From assembly GCA_900541235.1 (NCBI GenBank), contig UQIW01000013.1:1-64000 (forward strand): a stretch of 64,000 nt of DNA. Reading direction: 5' to 3'. The number at the start of each line of letters is the position of its first letter. Within the stretch, counting starts at the first letter, position 1. Both the position numbers and the translations under genes were made by a program. Of this stretch, positions 21,883 to 29,713 are shown piece by piece. The notes below the pieces were generated by a model that did no database searches, had not been told where the DNA came from, and was given only the letters and a program-made list of their open reading frames with translations. Source of the DNA: an uncultured Collinsella sp. (GTDB taxonomy: Bacteria > Actinomycetota > Coriobacteriia > Coriobacteriales > Coriobacteriaceae).

Positions 21883-23355
21883 ATGAAGATCGTAGGCGTT
21901 GCCGCCTGTACTGTGGGTATCGCCCACACGTATATGGCCCAGAAGGCGATTCAGGATGAATGCGCCGCCCGTGGCATCGAGTGCAAGGTCGAGGCTCAGG
22001 GTGGCCTGGGTATCGAGAATGAGCTCACGCAGGAAGACGTGGACTCCGCCGACCTGGTCCTGGAGTCCGTCGACGTGGGTGTCGAGAACGAGGACCGTTT
22101 TGAGCAGAAGATGGCCGAGGGCAAGTTCCTGAAGGTCGGCACCTCTGATGTAATCGCCGATCCGGTAAAGATCATCGACCAGGCCATTGAGATCATCAAG
22201 GCGACGGGTGGCGCCGTTGACGCGCCCAAGGCCGAGGCCAAGGCAGAGAAGAAGGCCGTCTCCGCTGCCCCGCAGGCCCCGACACCGGCGTCCAAGCAGT
22301 CTATCTTTGCCGATCCTGGCAAGACGCTGCTCAATGCATTCAATACCGGCGTTTCCTATTTTATCCCCATCGTCGTTATCGGCGGCGTGTTTCTTGCCTT
22401 CTCGCTGGCATCCGGTACCGCCGGCGCCAACGGCATGGAGGTTACGAACCCGCTGATGGTGAGCCTTAACACCATCGGCATGGCCGGCATCTCCATGATG
22501 ATCCCGGTGCTTGCGGCATACATCTCCTACTCGATGGCCGGCAAGCCCGCGCTCGCCCCCGGTTTTGTCCTGGGCTACCTGGTCAATAACGCAGTCGTTA
22601 CCCCTAACGGCAACAGCGTTTCGACCGGCTTCTTGGGCGCCATGATCATGGCGGTCATCTGCGGCTACTTTGTCCGCTGGATGAAGACCTGGAAGGTCAA
22701 CAACACCATCCAGACCATCATGCCCATCCTGATCATCCCGATTCTGACCTCGCTTGTCCTGGGCATGGCCTATATCTACATCCTGGCCACGCCGCTTGGC
22801 TTTGTGATGGACTGGCTCACCGGCGTGCTCGGCAGCCTGCAGGGCGGTTCCGCAGTTGTCCTGGGTCTGGTCATTGGCGTTATGACCGCCTTCGATATGG
22901 GTGGCCCCATCAACAAGACCGCCTCGACCTTCACCATGGCCATCATGGCCTCCGGTATCTACGGTCCTAACGGTATGTTCCGCGTCGCCGTCGCCGTTCC
23001 CCCGATCGCCTGTGGCCTCGCTGCGCTCATCGCCAAGAACAAGTTCGATGACGCTGACCGCCAGATGGGCATCTCCGCGCTGTTCATGGGCTGCATCGGT
23101 ATTACCGAGGGCGCTATCCCCTTCGCGGTCAAGGACCTCGGTCACACCCTGCCCGGCATTTGCATCGGCTCTGCCGTGGGTGCGGCACTTGCCGCCTTCC
23201 AGGGCATCGACTGCTACGTCCCGCACGGTGGCTTTATCGTCGCCCTTGCCACCAACAACGTCGCGCTGTTCTGCCTGGACATCGTGATTGGCGCCGTGGT
23301 CGCCGCTGCAATCCTGATTGCCATGAAGCCCACGCTCGATAAGCAGGCCAAGTAA
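21883..23355 (+). CDS. PTS fructose-family transporter, EIIBC component
   Basis: This 490-residue protein imports and phosphorylates a sugar. Residues 1-100 are the EIIB domain of the fructose type, with the phospho-accepting Cys9 in VAACTVGIAHTYMA. This is an unusual CTVG in place of the common CPTG. An Ala/Lys/Pro linker (about 105-135) joins the membrane EIIC domain, which starts near NTGVSYFIPIVVIGG and ends with several transmembrane helices. A GAGGGAAG ribosome site precedes the ATG. The matching EIIA is at the far end of the same operon (27427). Confidence 0.9.
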   Translation: MKIVGVAACTVGIAHTYMAQKAIQDECAARGIECKVEAQGGLGIENELTQEDVDSADLVLESVDVGVENEDRFEQKMAEGKFLKVGTSDVIADPVKIIDQAIEIIKATGGAVDAPKAEAKAEKKAVSAAPQAPTPASKQSIFADPGKTLLNAFNTGVSYFIPIVVIGGVFLAFSLASGTAGANGMEVTNPLMVSLNTIGMAGISMMIPVLAAYISYSMAGKPALAPGFVLGYLVNNAVVTPNGNSVSTGFLGAMIMAVICGYFVRWMKTWKVNNTIQTIMPILIIPILTSLVLGMAYIYILATPLGFVMDWLTGVLGSLQGGSAVVLGLVIGVMTAFDMGGPINKTASTFTMAIMASGIYGPNGMFRVAVAVPPIACGLAALIAKNKFDDADRQMGISALFMGCIGITEGAIPFAVKDLGHTLPGICIGSAVGAALAAFQGIDCYVPHGGFIVALATNNVALFCLDIVIGAVVAAAILIAMKPTLDKQAK

Positions 23356-23499
23356 ACCTTTAAGGACTCCGGTTGTGCGGAGGGATGGATTTGACTCCGC
23401 ACAACCGCCCCTACACAACAAAATCCATCCGTACTGATAGGGCCCACATCTGGGTCCCAGGGAACTTTTGTCAAAAATCCTCTGGAGAAGGAGAACAAA

Positions 23500-24774
23500 A
23501 TGTCCAACCTCACCATTCGTCAGGCCGTTCAGGGCATGCTCAAGCTGCAGGATAGCGGCGATCACGCAACCATGGTCGGCATTGGCCCCATGAGCCCCAA
23601 CCTGATTCAGGCCGTGTTCGAGCTTGCCAAGGACGAGGATTTCCCGCCCATGTTTATCGCCAGCCGCAACCAGGTCGATATGGACGAGATGGGCGCCGGC
23701 TACGTCAACGGTTGGGACCAGACGCGCTTTGCCGCCGACATCAAGAAGGTTGCCGACGAGGTGGGTTACACCGGTCCGTACTACCTGTGCCGCGATCACG
23801 GCGGTCCGTGGCAGCGCGACGAGGAGCGTAACGCCCACCTGCCCGAGGACGAGGCCATGGAGCTCGCCCGCAAGTCCTTCGTCGCCGACATGGAGGCGGG
23901 CTTTGACCTGCTGATGGTCGACCCCACCAAGGACCCCTATCAGATCGGCAAGGTTATTCCGCTCGACGTGGTGCTTCGCCGCACGATCGATCTTATCGAC
24001 TACCTTGAGCAGTACCGTCGCGAGCATAACCTGCCCGAGGTCGCCTATGAGGTCGGTACCGAGGAGACCAATGGCGGCTTGACCTCTACCGATAAGTACG
24101 AGGAGTTCATTTCTCAGCTGCAGCCCGAGCTCGAGAAGCGCGGCTGCCCCATGCCCACCTTTATCGTCGGCCAGACCGGCACCCTTACCCGCTGGACGGA
24201 GCAGGTCGGTCACTACAACTTCAAGAACGCCCGCGAGCTTGCCGATATGGCCAAGCGCTATGGCGTGGGCCTGAAGGAGCACAACGCCGACTATCTGGAC
24301 GACGCGACGCTGCTCGAGCACATCCCGGCACACGTGACCGCCTCCAACGTCGCTCCGCAGTATGGCACCGAGGAGACCCGCGCCTACCTCAAGCTCTGCG
24401 CCACCGAGCAGATCCTGGTCGACAACGGTCTGTGCGATGACCCCTCCGACCTGTATCACACGCTGCTGGTCAAGGCTATCAAGACCGAGCGCTGGCGCAA
24501 GTGGATGACTGGCGACGACGTCAACCTGCAGGTCGATGACATCCTTGCCGACGATGAGCTCAGCCTGAAGATCCTGGATGTCTCCGGCCACTATGCGTTC
24601 AACGATCCCGAGGTCAAGGAGCAGGTCGAGAAGCTCTATCGCAACCTCGCTGCCCAGGACATCGACGGCAAGCGCTTTGTGATCGAGCACATCAAGCGCC
24701 CGATCAAGCAGTACGTCGTCGGTCTTAACCTCAAGGGCGTCACGAGCCGCATCGAGAAGGCTCTCGAGGACTAA
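23500..24774 (+). CDS. GatZ/KbaZ-like tagatose-bisphosphate aldolase subunit family protein
   Basis: This 424-residue protein resembles the GatZ/KbaZ/AgaZ family, formally the non-catalytic subunit of class II tagatose-1,6-bisphosphate aldolase. Family features include ASRNQVDMDEMGAGYVNG, a metal-site-like RDHGGPW, VDPTKD and EVGTEE. No GatY/KbaY catalytic partner is in the operon. Some relatives have been reported to act as ketose-phosphate 4-epimerases, so conversion of tagatose-6-phosphate (or similar) to fructose-6-phosphate is a possible role here. That is inference. An AGAAGGAG ribosome site is present. Confidence 0.75.
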   Translation: MSNLTIRQAVQGMLKLQDSGDHATMVGIGPMSPNLIQAVFELAKDEDFPPMFIASRNQVDMDEMGAGYVNGWDQTRFAADIKKVADEVGYTGPYYLCRDHGGPWQRDEERNAHLPEDEAMELARKSFVADMEAGFDLLMVDPTKDPYQIGKVIPLDVVLRRTIDLIDYLEQYRREHNLPEVAYEVGTEETNGGLTSTDKYEEFISQLQPELEKRGCPMPTFIVGQTGTLTRWTEQVGHYNFKNARELADMAKRYGVGLKEHNADYLDDATLLEHIPAHVTASNVAPQYGTEETRAYLKLCATEQILVDNGLCDDPSDLYHTLLVKAIKTERWRKWMTGDDVNLQVDDILADDELSLKILDVSGHYAFNDPEVKEQVEKLYRNLAAQDIDGKRFVIEHIKRPIKQYVVGLNLKGVTSRIEKALED

Positions 24775-24793
24775 GTAGCTTTTCCTACACGAC

Positions 24794-24829
24794 GCCGGGC
24801 CTGGGGCATGTCCCAGCCGCAGGCCCGGC
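24794..24829 (+). terminator. Hairpin after the GatZ-like gene
   Basis: GCCGGGCCTG pairs with CAGGCCCGGC, with a smaller inner pairing. No T run follows directly; it may stabilise the upstream mRNA or work together with the next hairpin. Confidence 0.5.
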
Positions 24830-24831
24830 AC

Positions 24832-24862
24832 ATAGGACAAAGGGACATCCCCTTTGTCCTAT
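24832..24862. repeat. GGGACA-tagged hairpin with T run
   Basis: ATAGGACAAAGGG pairs with CCCTTTGTCCTAT, followed by six T. It is a variant of the GTGACAAAGGGACAG palindromes at 43688 and 62260. Here it could also act as a terminator or attenuator inside the sugar operon. Confidence 0.7.
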
Positions 24863-24899
24863 TTTTTGAGTTTTGGATTCCTTCGAAGGAGTTTGCACC

Positions 24900-25583
24900 A
24901 TGAAGTTCTTTATCGATACTGCCAATCTGGACGAGATCGCCGAGGCCAAGAGCTGGGGCTGCCTGGCCGGTGTTACCACCAACCCGTCCCTGTACGCCAA
25001 GACCGGCGGCAAGCTTGCCGACTTTGAGCCGCATATGCTCAAGATTGCCGAGCTCTGCGAGGGCCTGCCCGTTTCCGCCGAGTCTACCGCTACCACTGCC
25101 GAGGGTATGATCGAGGAGGGCAAGCGCCTTGCCGCCCTCGCCCCCAACATCGTGGTCAAGCTTCCCGTGTGCGAGGCCGGCCTTGCCGCCTGCCGTGCAC
25201 TGGCCGATGCTGGCGTGCGCGTCAACATGACGCTCGTCTTCTCGCCGACGCAGGCCCTTATGGCCGCCAATGCCGGTGCTCGCTACATCAGCCCGTTTGT
25301 CGGTCGTTTCGATGACATCGCCGAGGACGGTATCTCGCAGCTCGACAACGTCGTGACCTGCATTAAGAACTACGACTGGACGGGCAAGAACGTCGACGAC
25401 ACCGTCGAGATCATCACCGCCTCGGTTCGTACGCCCAACCACGTGACCCAGGCCGCGCTACTCGGTGCCGATATTGCGACCGTGCCCATGGCCGCTCTCA
25501 AGAAGTGCCTGCATCATCCGCTGACCGACCAGGGCCTCGCCTCTTTTGAGGCTGACTGGCAGAAGGTCGTCGCTCAGGCTTAA
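24900..25583 (+). CDS. Transaldolase / fructose-6-phosphate aldolase, TalC family
   Basis: This 227-residue small transaldolase moves a dihydroxyacetone unit between sugar phosphates or splits fructose-6-phosphate. MKFFIDTANLDEI at the N-terminus and the GVTTNPS motif are typical. The Schiff-base lysine is Lys87 in VVKLPV, and SPFVGRFDD binds phosphate. Sequence cannot separate transaldolase from FSA activity. A GAAGGAG ribosome site lies before this ATG, while an upstream in-frame methionine lacks one. It sits between the GatZ-like gene and transketolase, tying the operon to the pentose-phosphate pathway. Confidence 0.93.
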   Translation: MKFFIDTANLDEIAEAKSWGCLAGVTTNPSLYAKTGGKLADFEPHMLKIAELCEGLPVSAESTATTAEGMIEEGKRLAALAPNIVVKLPVCEAGLAACRALADAGVRVNMTLVFSPTQALMAANAGARYISPFVGRFDDIAEDGISQLDNVVTCIKNYDWTGKNVDDTVEIITASVRTPNHVTQAALLGADIATVPMAALKKCLHHPLTDQGLASFEADWQKVVAQA

Positions 25584-25594
25584 CGAGTGGATTG

Positions 25595-25623
25595 CCCCGG
25601 CATCGCGTCATCCGGTGCCGGGG
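25595..25623 (+). terminator. Intra-operon hairpin before transketolase
   Basis: CCCCGGCA pairs with TGCCGGGG and is followed by TTGTTCT. The tail is weak, so it is more likely a partial terminator or processing site than a full stop. Confidence 0.45.
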
Positions 25624-25646
25624 TTGTTCTCAAGAGAGGAATTCGT

Positions 25647-26477
25647 ATGACCAACCAGGAGCTGGCGAAGGTCGCCAATGAGGTCAGGAAGGGTGTCGTG
25701 ACTGCGGTTCACGCGGCCAAGTCGGGACACCCGGGTGGATCGCTCGGTGCTGCCGACATCATGACGTATCTGTACTTTGAGGAAATGAATATCGATCCTG
25801 CCGACCCTCACAAGGCCGATCGCGATCGCTTTGTGCTCTCCAAGGGTCACGCGGCGCCGGGCCTGTATTCGGTGTTGGCAAATCGCGGCTATTTTCCCGT
25901 CGAAGAGCTCGAGACGCTCCGTCATATTGGCAGCCGACTGCAGGGCCATCCCAACATGAACGACGCCCCTGGCATCGATATGTCCACCGGATCGCTCGGT
26001 CAGGGCATCTCTGCTGCAGTTGGAATGGCGCTTGCCGCTAAGCACTGGGGCGACGGCTACCGTGTCTACACGTTGCTGGGCGACGGTGAGTGCGAGGAAG
26101 GCCAGGTGTGGGAGGCGGCCATGTTCGCCGGCAACCATGCGCTCGACAATCTTGTTGCCGTTGTCGACCACAACGGCTTGCAGATTGACGGCACGATCGA
26201 TGAAGTCAACTCGGCCATGCCGCTCGCTGACAAGTTCCGCGCCTTTAAGTGGCATGTGATCGAGCTCGCCGACGGTAACGACATGGCGCAGATTGCCGCC
26301 GCCTTTGCCGAGGCCCGCAAAGTGAGCGACTCGCCCGTGGCCATTATCGCCGAGACGGTGAAGGGCAAGGGCGTCTCCTTTATGGAAAACCAGGTGGGCT
26401 GGCACGGCAAGGCACCCAACGATGAACAGTTTGAGCAGGCCATGGCCGAGCTCGCAGCAGCAGGGGAGGAGCTCTAA
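25647..26477 (+). CDS. Transketolase, N-terminal subunit
   Basis: This 276-residue protein is the thiamine-diphosphate-binding half of a split transketolase. KSGHPGGSLGAADI, the SKGHAAPGLYS loop and the TPP/metal motif GDGECEEGQVWEAAMFAG are conserved. An AGAGAGGAA ribosome site precedes the ATG. Split transketolases are common in carbohydrate operons of gut bacteria. Its stop codon overlaps the start of the C-terminal subunit gene. Confidence 0.95.
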   Translation: MTNQELAKVANEVRKGVVTAVHAAKSGHPGGSLGAADIMTYLYFEEMNIDPADPHKADRDRFVLSKGHAAPGLYSVLANRGYFPVEELETLRHIGSRLQGHPNMNDAPGIDMSTGSLGQGISAAVGMALAAKHWGDGYRVYTLLGDGECEEGQVWEAAMFAGNHALDNLVAVVDHNGLQIDGTIDEVNSAMPLADKFRAFKWHVIELADGNDMAQIAAAFAEARKVSDSPVAIIAETVKGKGVSFMENQVGWHGKAPNDEQFEQAMAELAAAGEEL

Positions 26478-27415
26478 TGGCAGACGTCAAGAAAGTCGCC
26501 ACGCGCGTTAGCTATGGCGAGGCACTTGTCGAGCTGGGCAATGAGCGCGATGACTTTGTGGTTCTCGATGCCGACCTGGCCGCCGCCACGCAGACCGGTA
26601 AGTTTAAGGCTGCGCACCCTGAGCGCTTCTACGACGCCGGCATTGCCGAGAGCAACCTGATGGGTCTTGCCGCCGGCATCGCGACCACGGGCCGCGTTGC
26701 TTTTGCGAGCACCTTTGCGATGTTTGCCGCCGGTCGCGCCTACGAGCAGGTCCGCAATTCCATCGGCTACCCGCACCTCAACGTCAAGATTGGCGCTACT
26801 CATGCCGGCATTTCGGTGGGCGAGGACGGCGCCACGCACCAGTGCTGCGAGGATATCGCACTCATGCGCACGATTCCGGGTATGACGGTGGTCGTTCCCG
26901 CCGACGACGTCGAGGCTCGTGCCTGTGTGTGCGCCGCCTATGAGTTTGAGGGCCCGGTTTACATGCGCTTCGGCCGCCTGGCAACACCGGTCATCAACGA
27001 CTGCGAGGACTATGAGTTCAAGATTGGTCGCGGCGTGGTCGTGCGCGAGGGGTCCGATGTGACCATCATCGCTTGTGGCCTTATGGTCGCCGAGGCGCTT
27101 GAGGCTGCCGAGGCGCTCGCTGCCGATGGCATCGATGCCGAGGTCATCAACATGCATACGATCAAGCCGCTCGACGAACGCCTGGTTGTAGCCAGCGCCA
27201 AGAAGACCGGTCGCGTGGTCACTGCCGAGGAGCATTCGATTATCGGCGGTCTTGGCGAGGCCGTTGCCTCGGTGCTAGCGGAGCAGTATCCGGTGCCGAT
27301 GCGTCGCGTCGGCGTGCGCGATGTGTATGGCGAGTCCGGCCCTGCGGTCGATTTGCTGCACAAGTACGGTTTGGACGCCGACGGCATCGAAGCTGCGGTC
27401 AGGTCTGTGTTGTAA
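26477..27415 (+). CDS. Transketolase, C-terminal subunit
   Basis: This 312-residue protein carries the pyrimidine-binding and C-terminal domains of transketolase. The catalytic glutamate that activates thiamine lies in GIAESNLMGLAAGIA. GATHAGISVGEDGATHQ supplies substrate-binding histidines. It overlaps the N-subunit stop by one base (TAATG), giving tight stoichiometric coupling. Confidence 0.95.
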   Translation: MADVKKVATRVSYGEALVELGNERDDFVVLDADLAAATQTGKFKAAHPERFYDAGIAESNLMGLAAGIATTGRVAFASTFAMFAAGRAYEQVRNSIGYPHLNVKIGATHAGISVGEDGATHQCCEDIALMRTIPGMTVVVPADDVEARACVCAAYEFEGPVYMRFGRLATPVINDCEDYEFKIGRGVVVREGSDVTIIACGLMVAEALEAAEALAADGIDAEVINMHTIKPLDERLVVASAKKTGRVVTAEEHSIIGGLGEAVASVLAEQYPVPMRRVGVRDVYGESGPAVDLLHKYGLDADGIEAAVRSVL

Positions 27416-27426
27416 GGAAGGTTTCC

Positions 27427-27879
27427 ATGGGATTTGTATCTGCCAACCAAGTGACGATAGGGTATACCGCCGCCTCGCGCGAGGATGCCCTGCATTATTT
27501 GTCCGATCAGGCCGTCGAGCTCGGCTTTGCTGACGACGCATCTGCCGTAGAGACTGCCTTCATGGCTCGCGAGAACGAGGCCGAGACTGGCCTTGTCGCC
27601 GGTTTTGCCGTTCCACATGCCAAAAGCGATGCTATCCACACGCCGGGCGTTGCCGTGCTTAAGCTGGTCGAGCCCGTTGAATGGCCGAGCTTCGATGGTG
27701 TGCCCGTCGATGTTGCGCTCGCGCTGTACGTGCCTGCCGGCGAGGCAGGAACCACGCACCTGCGCTTGCTCTCCAAGGCTGCCGTGATGCTGATGGACGC
27801 CGGCTTCCGTGACAAGGTGCGCGCGAGCACCGATCCCGTTGAGATTGCGGAGCTCATCAATAGCGGACTCGAAGACTAG
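27427..27879 (+). CDS. PTS EIIA component, fructose/mannitol family
   Basis: This 150-residue cytoplasmic phosphocarrier passes phosphate from HPr to the EIIB domain at 21883. The phosphorylated histidine is His64 in GFAVPHAKSDAI, and the fold pattern matches the fructose/mannitol EIIA family. A GTAAGGAAGG ribosome site precedes the ATG. It is the last gene of the sugar operon. Confidence 0.92.
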   Translation: MGFVSANQVTIGYTAASREDALHYLSDQAVELGFADDASAVETAFMARENEAETGLVAGFAVPHAKSDAIHTPGVAVLKLVEPVEWPSFDGVPVDVALALYVPAGEAGTTHLRLLSKAAVMLMDAGFRDKVRASTDPVEIAELINSGLED

Positions 27880-27921
27880 AACGGTCATCCCGTTCAATCA
27901 ATTGATCCTTCTCCAAGGAAA

Positions 27922-27954
27922 AGGGCCGCGACGCCGTATGGGTGTCACGGCCCT
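27922..27954 (+). terminator. Sugar operon terminator
   Basis: AGGGCCG pairs with CGGCCCT around a partly paired loop, followed by ATTTGCG. Confidence 0.65.
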
Positions 27955-27965
27955 ATTTGCGTTTC

Positions 27966-28012
27966 CCCAGATAAAACCTGCCAAAATAAACCTGTCCCTT
28001 TTTGGCAGGTTA
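27966..28012 (+). repeat. CTGTCCC-tagged hairpin repeat, copy A
   Basis: CCCAGATAAAACCTGCC, then a loop with AAACCTGTCCC, then GGCAGGTT. Near-identical copies are at 28441, 33827 and (inverted) 31657. The arms AACCTGCC/GGCAGGTT are perfect. Confidence 0.9.
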
Positions 28013-28078
28013 ATCGGGGACTATTTCACCGCAACTTAGGGCACGGTTAGGAAGTGTGCACCTTAAAGAGTGGAGCCC

Positions 28079-28365
28079 ATGATTAGAGAGGTCGCGCTCA
28101 TCTCGCTAAATGTCTCTCTAAAGAGAAGGTTGGTTAGAGAGATAGCATTAGGCAATCTAGCAGCGAATTCGATACATCTCTCTTAATGTCTCTCTAAAAC
28201 AAGGCGCTCATCTCTCTAAAGTTAGAGAGATGAGCGCCTTGTTTTAGAGAGACGGAATGCCAAAATTCGTCCGTCAGCTACCATCTGCCAAAAATGACGG
28301 ATAAAGGGCTCATCGAAGTAATGGGTTCATCGACGAGCCGCAACCGCCGCTATCGGAAGAAGTAG
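28079..28365 (+). pseudogene. Remnant of a winged-helix DNA-binding protein gene
   Basis: The frame ending in TAG at 28363-28365 reads VSYHLPKMTDKGLIEVMG then NRRYRKK. This looks like the recognition helix and wing at the C-terminus of AlbA/ATP-binding-type winged-helix proteins. Upstream, a separate short frame reads ISLNVSLKRRLVREIALG, like the repetitive linkers of the same proteins. The two are interrupted by stops and by the 32-bp palindrome, and no full gene remains. The assignment is tentative. Confidence 0.35.
28188..28253. repeat. Perfect 32-bp palindrome rich in TCTCTCTAA
   Basis: The arms 28188-28219 and 28222-28253 are perfect complements with only two bases between them. This favours a recent inverted duplication or a cruciform-prone site rather than an ordinary RNA hairpin. 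Further TCTCTCTAA/TTAGAGAGA copies occur at 28080-28145. Confidence 0.85.
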
Positions 28366-28440
28366 ATGCAGCCGAATTGCCCCTCTATCGTCTCTCGAAG
28401 TTTGATGGGTGCTAGGGGAGCGACTGCCTCGCGATATTTC

Positions 28441-28486
28441 CCCAGATAAAACCTGCCAAAATAAACCTGTTCCTTTTTGGCAGGTC
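28441..28486 (+). repeat. CTGTCCC-tagged hairpin repeat, copy B
   Basis: Same unit as at 27966 (CCCAGATAAAACCTGCC) with CTGTTCC in the loop and GGCAGGTC as right arm, so slightly decayed. Confidence 0.85.
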
Positions 28487-28513
28487 AGTTAACGCAGTGC
28501 AGGTTGAGCATAT

Positions 28514-28661
28514 GCGAGCGAGCGGGCTCCGGGTGCGGTAAGGTGACGTGAAACAAGCGGGCGCTGACCTTTTGGTCGCGCCCGTGAAGTTGAGCGTCAG
28601 ATTGCCGTGCCCGGGGCCTGCGCAGCGCCGAGCGGTTACGCCGTTTGTAAAACGGCGTAAC
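28514..28661 (-). repeat. 148-bp structured repeat, copy 1 (after larE)
   Basis: On the plus strand it reads GCGAGCGAGC, later AAGGTGACGTGAAA, a stem-loop GGGCGCTGACC-TTTT-GGTCGCGCCC, then TTGAGCGTCAG and a final hairpin GTTACGCCG / CGGCGTAAC. It ends exactly where the larE stop codon begins, so on the minus strand it is the larE 3' untranslated region. A second copy at 38025-38172 stands in the same relation to another gene. Confidence 0.85.
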
Positions 28662-29540
28662 TTAAAGATTCATGTTGCCGTGAATGTAGGGGGTGACCTC
28701 GGGGGAGATATGGTCGCAGCCCAGTTCGCGCAGCGCGGACTTGATAACGGCGGGCAGCGGGGTCTTGCCCTTGTCGTCGACGGCGGCACCGCCGAGGGTG
28801 GCAATCTTGGCGACATCTGCGGGTGCGGCCTCGATATGCATGCAGCCGCCGACCAGGCGCGCGCGTACCTGTGCCAGATCAAGATCGTGCAGGTAATCCT
28901 CGCAGGCGCGAATCAGGGAGACCTTCTCGCGCGTAAGCTCCTCGCCCGTGGGGACGCGCGTGGCAAGACATGCTCCCGCCGGCAGGTTCCAAACGGGATA
29001 ACCCCATGCGCGCAGCAGCTCGCGCTCTTCGTCCTTGGTAAAGCCGACCTCCATAAGGGGTGAGCGTACGCCGAGCTCTTCTGCCGCACGCATGCCGGGG
29101 CGGTAGTCACCGCGATCGCTTGCATTGCTGCCATCGATGACGGTGGGAAAGCCGAGCGACTTGGCGTGGTTGACGATGGCGGTAAAGCCAGCGTGCTTGC
29201 AGTGGTAGCAGCGATTGGCATCGTTGCAGGCTACTTGGGGGAGCTGCAACTGATCGACCGAAAGATTGAGCACGGGGAGCTTAAAATGCGCCCCTTCATT
29301 GGCTTGTCCATCAACGGACTGCTCAAACGAAGCCTGCTCGGGCGTGCCGATGAGCGGCGTGGTGAGATGGACGAGGAGGGTATTGGTAGGCATGATGCGG
29401 GCGCATACGGCGGCCAAAAAGCTGCTGTCAACGCCGCCGGAAAACCCGATAGCCACGCGCCCGTATGCCAAAAGCAGCTGTTCGAGCGCCGATAGCTTGT
29501 CTTGAAGCTCCTCTGCGGGTGCCGTGGTGTCTAAAATCAT
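28662..29540 (-). CDS. larE: LarE-type ATP-dependent sacrificial sulfur transferase
   Basis: This 292-residue PP-loop enzyme acts in nickel-pincer cofactor synthesis. It adenylates the pyridine dinucleotide precursor and donates sulfur. The PP-loop SGGVDSS is at residues 34-40. Three cysteines at 111 and 114 (RCYHCK) and 191 (PAGACLATR) match the arrangement of LarE proteins that hold a [4Fe-4S] cluster and recycle sulfur, rather than those using one sacrificial cysteine. No larA, larB or larC is in the window, so its client is unknown. The 3' end abuts a structured repeat. Confidence 0.85.
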   Translation of the reverse strand: MILDTTAPAEELQDKLSALEQLLLAYGRVAIGFSGGVDSSFLAAVCARIMPTNTLLVHLTTPLIGTPEQASFEQSVDGQANEGAHFKLPVLNLSVDQLQLPQVACNDANRCYHCKHAGFTAIVNHAKSLGFPTVIDGSNASDRGDYRPGMRAAEELGVRSPLMEVGFTKDEERELLRAWGYPVWNLPAGACLATRVPTGEELTREKVSLIRACEDYLHDLDLAQVRARLVGGCMHIEAAPADVAKIATLGGAAVDDKGKTPLPAVIKSALRELGCDHISPEVTPYIHGNMNL

Positions 29541-29636
29541 GAAACGTTCCTTATCGTTGAGTACTCGATTGAAAACTATAATCCTAATGCGTTACTTGCC
29601 ATAAGACTTCTATCTGTGTAACGAAAGTGCAATATG

Positions 29637-29653
29637 GTATATACGTTATATAC
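29637..29653. promoter_or_regulatory. Palindrome in the larE/HAD divergent region
   Basis: GTATATACGTTATATAC is a perfect inverted repeat (7-bp arms around CGT) between two divergent genes. GntR-type regulators often bind such A/T-rich GTATA sites. The role is inferred. Confidence 0.4.
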
Positions 29654-29713
29654 AAGTTGCCAAATGCGGTAGAGTTGCGGCAATGCGACAGCGAGAGTCG
29701 ATGGGGGACCGAT

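Noticed and set aside
21706..24840. Minus-strand frame of 1044 codons across the PTS and GatZ-like genes
   Set aside because: It lies antisense to two well-supported genes, and its His/Asp/Gly-rich product matches no family.
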